Shown here: positions 4,391 through 5,641 of the stretch, piece after piece
How the letters are laid out: each line of letters opens with the position of its first letter
Position numbering within the stretch: the stretch's first letter is position 1
Assembly: GCA_023269645.1 (NCBI GenBank)
Contig: JAHFPR010000139.1
Coordinates: forward strand, 1-5,641
DNA from: Alphaproteobacteria bacterium
Lineage (GTDB): Bacteria; Pseudomonadota; Alphaproteobacteria; Rickettsiales; UBA8987
Length of the DNA: 5,641 bases
Reading direction: 5' to 3'
The notes under the pieces: generated by a model
Databases searched by the model: none
What the model saw: the letters and a program-made list of their open reading frames with translations, nothing else
Told to the model about the DNA's origin: nothing
Translations under genes and position numbers: made by a program

Positions 4391-5641
4391 ACTCCCACAC
4401 GTGATACGGAGGGGTGGCCGAGCGGTTGAAGGCGCACGCCTGGAAAGTGTGTAAACGAGCAATCGTTTCGTGAGTTCGAATCTCATCCCCTCCGCCATTT
4501 GCAAATTCATGGGATTTATTCCCTCTATCATACGGAAGACGCTGGATATTTTTGGGGTTTGAAAGCCTGATTTCCGGTGGTATGCCGCCAGACGGCCTGC
4601 AAAGGCCAGTTTCAGCACCGTTCTTTTGTGTTCCAGTTGCCCTGTTTTCCAGATTTTCTGCGGGTTTGCGAGGAACTGCATGGTGAGTTTGAACATCTCG
4701 CCGAAGGGACGTTTGTTTCTGGCCGTATTTTCCAGTTGTTCCCGCAAGACCAGCTTTTCCCGTTCCAGCGTATCAATACGCTTTTCATAGGCGGCGATGA
4801 CGCTGGCGGTATTGGCCTCAACGATACGATCCAGAAGGCTTTCGATTTTCTTTTCCGCGTCACGCACGGCTGACGCAAGCGACTGACGGTGTGTTTCCTC
4901 ATTCTCGCTCTGGATGCCCCATGCCTGTTTGAACATCTCCTGCACGAGGGCGAACATCGTGCGCGAAGGCTTCATGTCCGCCAGCAGTGTTTCAAACTGC
5001 CCTTCGATGTCCGCACGGCGCACGGACTTGCCCTTGCTTTCACAACCACGCGCATAGCAGTAATAATAGGGATGCTTCGCACCCGTTTTGCTTTTCGCCC
5101 AGCAAGCAGTCATCGAATGCCCGCAATCGGCGCAGGTGACAAATCCACGTAAAGGAAAGTCTTCATCAATATCTGTCCGTGCAGCGATTTTTGGTTTGCC
5201 GTGGAGGCGTTCTTGAATGCGCTCATAGGTTTCGAGCGTCACCAGCCCTTCATGCTTGCCTTTACGCAGGGGGATGTTCCACATCTCGGCCTGCACATGA
5301 CCAGCATAAAGAATACGGTTCAGGATACGGTTTGCCGCCTCGACCGTCACCACGCCATAGCGATTTTTTGGGAAGTCTGGCTGCGTTTCCAAAAACCGCG
5401 CCACTTCCGCCTGTGTCTGGAATCGTCCACTGGCGTAACCTTCCAGTGCCTCACGGATGATGGAGGCCAGCGGCTCATGCGGGATCATCACTTTGCCTTG
5501 CCCCTGTCTTTTTTCATGACGGAAGCCGATAGGAGGCGGAAACGGCCAGTATCCGTCAATCACCCGCGCCTGCTGACGCTTGAGGGTTTGTTCGGCGTTC
5601 TTTTCCCTGTGATGTTGTGCGTTGGCGTCCAGCATTGTCCT
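4388..5641 (-). CDS. Large serine recombinase (site-specific integrase), N terminus outside window
   Basis: Minus-strand frame of at least 417 residues that enters at the right edge; the frame is open before ATG 5635, so that Met is internal. It should catalyse integration and excision of a mobile element. The catalytic resolvase domain with the nucleophilic Ser must lie beyond the window. Numbering from Met 5635: the end of the linker helix REKNAEQTLKRQQARVIDGYW (10-30), the Recombinase DNA-binding domain starting at PFPPPIGF, then a zinc ribbon with CADC (Cys168, Cys171) and YYYCYARGC (Cys193, Cys198), then a coiled coil (about 247-305), all in the usual family order. The last segment LAFAGRLAAYHRKSGFQTPKIS (341-364) resembles the usual C-terminal end. 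Beyond it, residues 380-410 are antisense to the tRNA-Ser gene and the TGA is at 4390-4388, on the host side. This implies the frame was extended by integration next to the tRNA. Confidence 0.9.
   Translation of the reverse strand, partial: RTMLDANAQHHREKNAEQTLKRQQARVIDGYWPFPPPIGFRHEKRQGQGKVMIPHEPLASIIREALEGYASGRFQTQAEVARFLETQPDFPKNRYGVVTVEAANRILNRILYAGHVQAEMWNIPLRKGKHEGLVTLETYERIQERLHGKPKIAARTDIDEDFPLRGFVTCADCGHSMTACWAKSKTGAKHPYYYCYARGCESKGKSVRRADIEGQFETLLADMKPSRTMFALVQEMFKQAWGIQSENEETHRQSLASAVRDAEKKIESLLDRIVEANTASVIAAYEKRIDTLEREKLVLREQLENTARNKRPFGEMFKLTMQFLANPQKIWKTGQLEHKRTVLKLAFAGRLAAYHRKSGFQTPKISSVFRMIEGINPMNLQMAEGMRFELTKRLLVYTLSRRAPSTARPPLRITCGS
4408..4497 (+). tRNA. tRNA-Ser(GGA), CCA encoded
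   Basis: The acceptor stem GGAGGGG (4408-4414) pairs perfectly with CCCCTCC (4487-4493), followed by discriminator G and encoded CCA (4495-4497). The D arm is GCC/GGC (4417-4419/4431-4433). The anticodon stem CACGC/GTGTG (4435-4439/4447-4451) encloses the loop CTGGAAA, giving anticodon GGA (4442-4444), which reads UCC and UCU. A long variable arm (about 4452-4470, CGAGC...) marks it as a class II tRNA, as expected for serine. The T arm TGAGTTCGAATCTCA is intact. All elements are present, so the gene should be functional even though the adjoining recombinase frame crosses it on the other strand. Confidence 0.96.

Noticed and set aside
1..5641. CRISPR array, rRNA or replication origin
   Set aside because: No regularly spaced direct repeats, no rRNA-like segments and no DnaA-box cluster were seen on reading either strand.

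Overview
The window looks like a piece of an alphaproteobacterial chromosome of moderately high GC content. The main reason is gene order: tpiA, then secG, then pyrG on one strand is a familiar alphaproteobacterial housekeeping cluster, and the SecG has the GGSS...FMTGR...NFLTR pattern seen in that class. I cannot name a genus. Protein identities come from reading motifs, with no database search.

Layout. At the left edge (1-217, minus strand) is the start of a small exported protein of unknown function that runs off the window. A 277-bp intergenic region follows. Most of it is a 158-bp non-coding element (322-479) with near-perfect 24-bp terminal inverted repeats, exact 6-bp flanking direct repeats (ACGCAA) and three internal hairpins. 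This has the form of a MITE or other non-autonomous insertion, and it sits directly upstream of the tpiA ribosome binding site. Then come four plus-strand genes: tpiA (triosephosphate isomerase), a small flavodoxin-fold NAD(P)H oxidoreductase overlapping tpiA by 4 bp, secG (translocase subunit with a long Ala/Pro/Lys-rich tail) and pyrG (CTP synthase). A long perfect hairpin made of GATGATGGAT-like units separates the oxidoreductase from secG, and the same 13-mer recurs across the pyrG stop codon.

The pyrG reading frame is broken. The N-terminal P-loop part (from 2518) and the rest of the enzyme lie in different frames, and one missing base near 2619 accounts for it exactly. Restoring that base gives a full-length 545-residue enzyme. 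The break is either a sequencing or assembly error or a real lesion in a normally important gene.

Right of pyrG is a complete tRNA-Ser(GGA) gene with encoded CCA. Immediately beyond it on the minus strand is a large serine recombinase that runs off the right edge, where its catalytic domain must lie. Its reading frame passes antisense through the whole tRNA gene and stops on the far side. This suggests that the tRNA marks the left boundary (attL) of an integrated element extending to the right, and that the recombinase carboxy terminus is supplied by host DNA.

Functionally, the central genes serve glycolysis, redox chemistry, protein export and pyrimidine nucleotide synthesis. They look like one transcription unit with possible internal modulation at the hairpin. 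The right end is accessory DNA.
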